DNA of 8,036 nt. Origin: an uncultured Prevotella sp. Its GTDB lineage: Bacteria > Bacteroidota > Bacteroidia > Bacteroidales > Bacteroidaceae. This document shows positions 6,189 to 8,036 of the stretch, in pieces (within the stretch, counting starts at the first letter, position 1; every line of letters starts with the position of its first letter). Both the position numbers and the translations under genes were made by a program. The DNA lies in contig CAKQFF010000089.1 of the NCBI GenBank assembly GCA_934230685.1, positions 1 through 8,036 on the forward strand, given 5' to 3'. A model generated the notes under the pieces. That model was not told where the DNA came from, did not search any database, and saw only the letters and a program-made list of their open reading frames with translations.

Positions 6189-7046
6189 TTATTTGACGAA
6201 ACCAAGGGTTTCTCTGACGAAATCGAAAAATCGGCTTTTTATTGTTTTTCTTGGCTTGTCTATTGTGTAGGTTATGTTTTCTTTATCCTCAGTGTCGTCA
6301 TCGTCTATGTCATCTATCTCTACGATATAAGCCGTGTTGTTGTCGTGGCTGTTCCTGCATATAGCCGCCAGTTCTTTTGTTCTCTCTTCAAGAGAATTGT
6401 CGGATGTCAGTATCTCAGCCAAGTCGGCGTTGTCGACCATACCATATACTCCATCCGTACATAGCATAAACACATCATGCGGCTTTATGTCGCGTATCAG
6501 GGTTATGGTCGGAGTCAGATAGCGGTCTTTGTCGTCAGTAACGAACAAACATTTTGTTATGACATTACCTTTAGGATGATTCTTGGCTTCTTCCGGCTTT
6601 ATCTCTCCACTGTCGAGCAAGTCATTTACGAGCGAATGGTCCTTGGTCTGAAATACCACTCCTTCGCCCTTGCGTATCTGATAGATACGGCTGTCGCCAA
6701 GATGTGCCAAGAGCATTCCCTCATTGGTCTTTGCCATAAAAGCAAGGGTTGTAGCCATTGATGCACAAACTGCCCTGTTTTTGTATAATGTCTTGTATGC
6801 TTCGTTTGTAAGTCTTACAATGTCTGCTGCTTTTAAATTGCAACAGTCGTTATTAGCAAGATTATGTTCGAACGATTGACAAACAAGACTGCTGGCTATC
6901 TCACCATGGTCTCTGCCACCAACACCATCGCATACAACAAAAAAAGAAGTGCGGGCTGTTGGTTCTGTTGGTGAAAGACAGTCTTGTTGAGAAGGGCGTT
7001 TGCCAAGCTGAGAGAAGAACTCTACTTTGTTTATAAGAATCTGCAT
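6189..7046 (-). CDS. PP2C-family Ser/Thr protein phosphatase
   Basis: This 285-residue, metal-dependent (PPM/PP2C) phosphatase removes phosphate from Ser/Thr on proteins. It has no signal peptide or membrane segment, so it is cytosolic. The family motifs appear in order: Arg17 and Asp22 in RPSQQD (normally R-x-x-N-E-D), the metal-binding VCDGVGG (38-44), MATTL (97-101), LGDSR (116-120), KDHS (135-138), LCTDGVYGMV (195-204) with Asp198, and DNNT (235-238). All metal-binding Asp residues are present, so activity is expected. The change of N-E-D to Q-Q-D in motif 1 is unusual. After the catalytic domain come an acidic patch (245-256) and a basic tail (266-285), an extension that may dock a partner. 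It lies between the SUMF1-like gene and the exported-protein operon. The matching kinase is not in the window, and the FHA proteins downstream are likely readers of the same marks. Confidence 0.95.
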   Translation of the reverse strand: MQILINKVEFFSQLGKRPSQQDCLSPTEPTARTSFFVVCDGVGGRDHGEIASSLVCQSFEHNLANNDCCNLKAADIVRLTNEAYKTLYKNRAVCASMATTLAFMAKTNEGMLLAHLGDSRIYQIRKGEGVVFQTKDHSLVNDLLDSGEIKPEEAKNHPKGNVITKCLFVTDDKDRYLTPTITLIRDIKPHDVFMLCTDGVYGMVDNADLAEILTSDNSLEERTKELAAICRNSHDNNTAYIVEIDDIDDDDTEDKENITYTIDKPRKTIKSRFFDFVRETLGFVK

Positions 7047-7070
7047 AGTTTTATGCTGTATTAATTTTTT

Positions 7071-7083
7071 CCGGCTTCGCCGG
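7071..7083. repeat. Compact GC hairpin CCGGC-TTC-GCCGG
   Basis: A perfect 5-bp GC stem with a 3-base loop sits in an AT-rich gap, flanked by T runs on both sides of the plus strand (6 Ts before, ATTTTT after). As plus-strand RNA it resembles an intrinsic terminator, but no plus-strand gene precedes it. In the minus-strand transcript it would lie in the leader of the phosphatase gene, 25 bases before the start codon, with A-rich flanks. It could be part of a dispersed intergenic element together with the inverted repeat next to it. Confidence 0.6.
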
Positions 7084-7093
7084 ATTTTTACTC

Positions 7094-7163
7094 GATGTCC
7101 TTAATAAGGGCTTTTCCCGAGGCTCGTCCCTCGCCTCTCCTTTAAGCCCTTATTAAAAACATC
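7094..7163. repeat. Long interrupted inverted repeat between the SUMF1-like and phosphatase genes
   Basis: The arm 7094-7113 (GATGT, 2 mismatches, TTAATAAGGGCTT) is mirrored by 7144-7163 (AAGCCCTTATTAA, 2 mismatches, ACATC). The inner 13 bases pair perfectly. The 30-base loop is GC-rich and contains its own small pairing (CGAGG at 7118-7122 with CCTCG at 7129-7133, or GAGGC with GCCTC). It begins 57 bases after the SUMF1-like stop codon. No clear T run follows on the minus strand, so it is not a textbook terminator. It could be an RNA-processing or attenuation structure, or a dispersed palindromic repeat. Confidence 0.8.
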
Positions 7164-7220
7164 TCGTTTTGAAGCTTTGGACATTAATAATAAGAGTAGA
7201 TAACTCAAGACAAGAAGTCG

Positions 7221-8036
7221 TTACTCGGAGAGAGCCAAGCGGAACCCAAGGCTGTAGTCACGGTTGACAGGCGTGTTGCCGCGACGGTATGACGAGCGAC
7301 AGATCCTGGCAGTGATGAAGCAGCTACCCCCACGGAGCACGCGGTAAGACCCACTGGTAGCACCTGTAGGATTGGTCTGAGAAGATTTACTGTATCTGCC
7401 ATACCAATCCTGACACCACTCCCATACATTACCACTCATATCATATATGCCTAATTCATTAGCTTGCTTAGAACCAACAGCATGAGTTTTGCTGTCGCTA
7501 TTATCTTTATACCAAGCCACATCAGAAAGATTATTGCTACCGCTATACTGACAGCCTCGACCCTTCTTTCCACCACGAGCAGCATATTCCCATTCGGCTT
7601 CTGTGGGGAGACGGAACGTCTTGCCAGTTATACGGTTCAGCTGGCTAATAAATTCCTGACAGTCGTCCCAAGTAACCGTCTCTACCGGCAAGTTGTCACC
7701 CTTAAAGCAAGAAGGATTATTACCCATTACGGCTTTCCATAAAGCCTGAGTCACCTCGTATTTGCCAATGTAATAGTCATTGGTCAGAGTTACTTGGTGG
7801 GTTGGTTTCTCATCATCTTCTGGATCCTCCATCTCCGCTGTCGCTCCCATGGTGAATGTTCCCGCCTCAACACGAACCATATCAATGCTGATGCCATCCA
7901 TTACGGGGATGGTTATATTATCACTGTTCGCTATAGGTGCTTGTACGCTACCCGAAGCAGTAATGATGAGTTCATACGTGCGGTTACTCTCCAACTTCTC
8001 CACGCCATAATCGGCAAATGTCACCATAACGGGGGC
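7221..8036 (-). CDS. SUMF1/FGE-fold protein, N-terminus beyond the window
   Basis: The reading frame is open to the window edge (GCC CCC GTT precede the internal ATG at 8025-8027), so 271 C-terminal residues are visible and the true start lies outside. Residues 1-30 (VMVTFADYGVEKLE, then TYELIITASG) look like the end of a beta-sandwich domain that often precedes this fold in Bacteroidota. Residues 52-268 are an FGE-sulfatase/SUMF1 domain: MVRVEAGTFTMG, YYIGKYEVTQALWKAV, FRLPTEAEWEYAARGG (141-156), GNVWEWCQDWYG (202-213), LRGGS (234-238), and GFRLALSE at the end. The paired catalytic cysteines of true formylglycine-generating enzymes are not apparent: Cys239 and Cys246 do not align with them. 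I therefore favour a C-type-lectin-like binding or display role over sulfatase maturation. It is 174 bases before the phosphatase gene, and linkage to that gene is inferred. Confidence 0.92.
   Translation of the reverse strand, partial: APVMVTFADYGVEKLESNRTYELIITASGSVQAPIANSDNITIPVMDGISIDMVRVEAGTFTMGATAEMEDPEDDEKPTHQVTLTNDYYIGKYEVTQALWKAVMGNNPSCFKGDNLPVETVTWDDCQEFISQLNRITGKTFRLPTEAEWEYAARGGKKGRGCQYSGSNNLSDVAWYKDNSDSKTHAVGSKQANELGIYDMSGNVWEWCQDWYGRYSKSSQTNPTGATSGSYRVLRGGSCFITARICRSSYRRGNTPVNRDYSLGFRLALSE
7248..7322 (-). other. Candidate hypervariable (DGR-type) segment of the SUMF1-like gene
   Basis: This segment is codons 239-263 of the visible part, between the invariant LRGGS and GFRLA motifs. 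Of its 25 codons, 15 end in C (TGC, TTC, ATC, TAC, CGC, GGC, AAC, GTC, GAC, AGC and similar). That is the pattern left when AAC codons of a template are randomised at adenines by a diversity-generating retroelement. The position at the extreme C-terminus of an FGE/C-type-lectin fold is also where such variable regions lie. No reverse transcriptase or template repeat is in the window. Confidence 0.35.

Noticed and set aside
91..7046. A type VI secretion phosphorylation module (PpkA/PppA/Fha)
   Set aside because: PP2C and FHA are present, but no Tss structural gene, ClpV, Hcp or VgrG is in the window, and the intervening exported proteins do not belong to that system.
7221..8036. Reading the SUMF1-like protein as an active formylglycine-generating enzyme
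   Set aside because: The two catalytic Cys positions are not aligned, and no sulfatase gene is nearby.

Overview
The window looks like a chromosomal stretch from a member of the Bacteroidota, most likely a Bacteroidales organism such as Prevotella or a relative. The reasons are a good match to the Bacteroidota promoter (TATCTTTG with an upstream TTG about 20 bases away), weak or absent Shine-Dalgarno sequences, exported proteins whose signal peptides end in Ala-Gln, and a secreted SUMF1/formylglycine-generating-enzyme-like protein of a type common in that phylum. Every gene I can support is on the minus strand, so transcription runs from high to low coordinates.

Layout in the direction of transcription. 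(1) 8036-7221: the C-terminal part of a SUMF1/FGE-fold (C-type-lectin-like) protein, cut by the window edge. Its last ~35 codons look like a diversity-generating-retroelement variable region. (2) 7220-7047: a 174-base gap with a long interrupted inverted repeat (7094-7163) and a compact GC hairpin (7071-7083). (3) 7046-6189: a PP2C-type Ser/Thr phosphatase. (4) 6188-6074: a 115-base gap with a clear Bacteroidota promoter at 6125-6156. (5) 6073-783: five tightly packed genes, probably one operon. They encode an acidic membrane-anchored protein with a Thr/Ala-rich linker and a Ca-loop-like motif, a Sel1-repeat protein, two poorly characterised exported proteins, and an exported protein with an NTF2-like C-terminal domain. 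(6) 782-532: a gap with a probable terminator and a weak promoter candidate. (7) 531-91: a zinc-ribbon plus FHA-domain protein, followed 15 bases later by the start of a second FHA-like gene (75-1) that runs off the window.

Taken together, this reads as part of a Hanks-type Ser/Thr phospho-signalling locus. The phosphatase removes phosphate, the FHA proteins bind phosphothreonine, and the block of exported proteins between them would form an envelope-facing module. No kinase is visible and one would be expected in the flanking sequence. The joint function is inference; the domain assignments for PP2C, FHA, Sel1 and SUMF1 are firm from motifs. No tRNA, rRNA, CRISPR array, transposase or integrase is visible. 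No gene-free stretch exceeds 300 bases.
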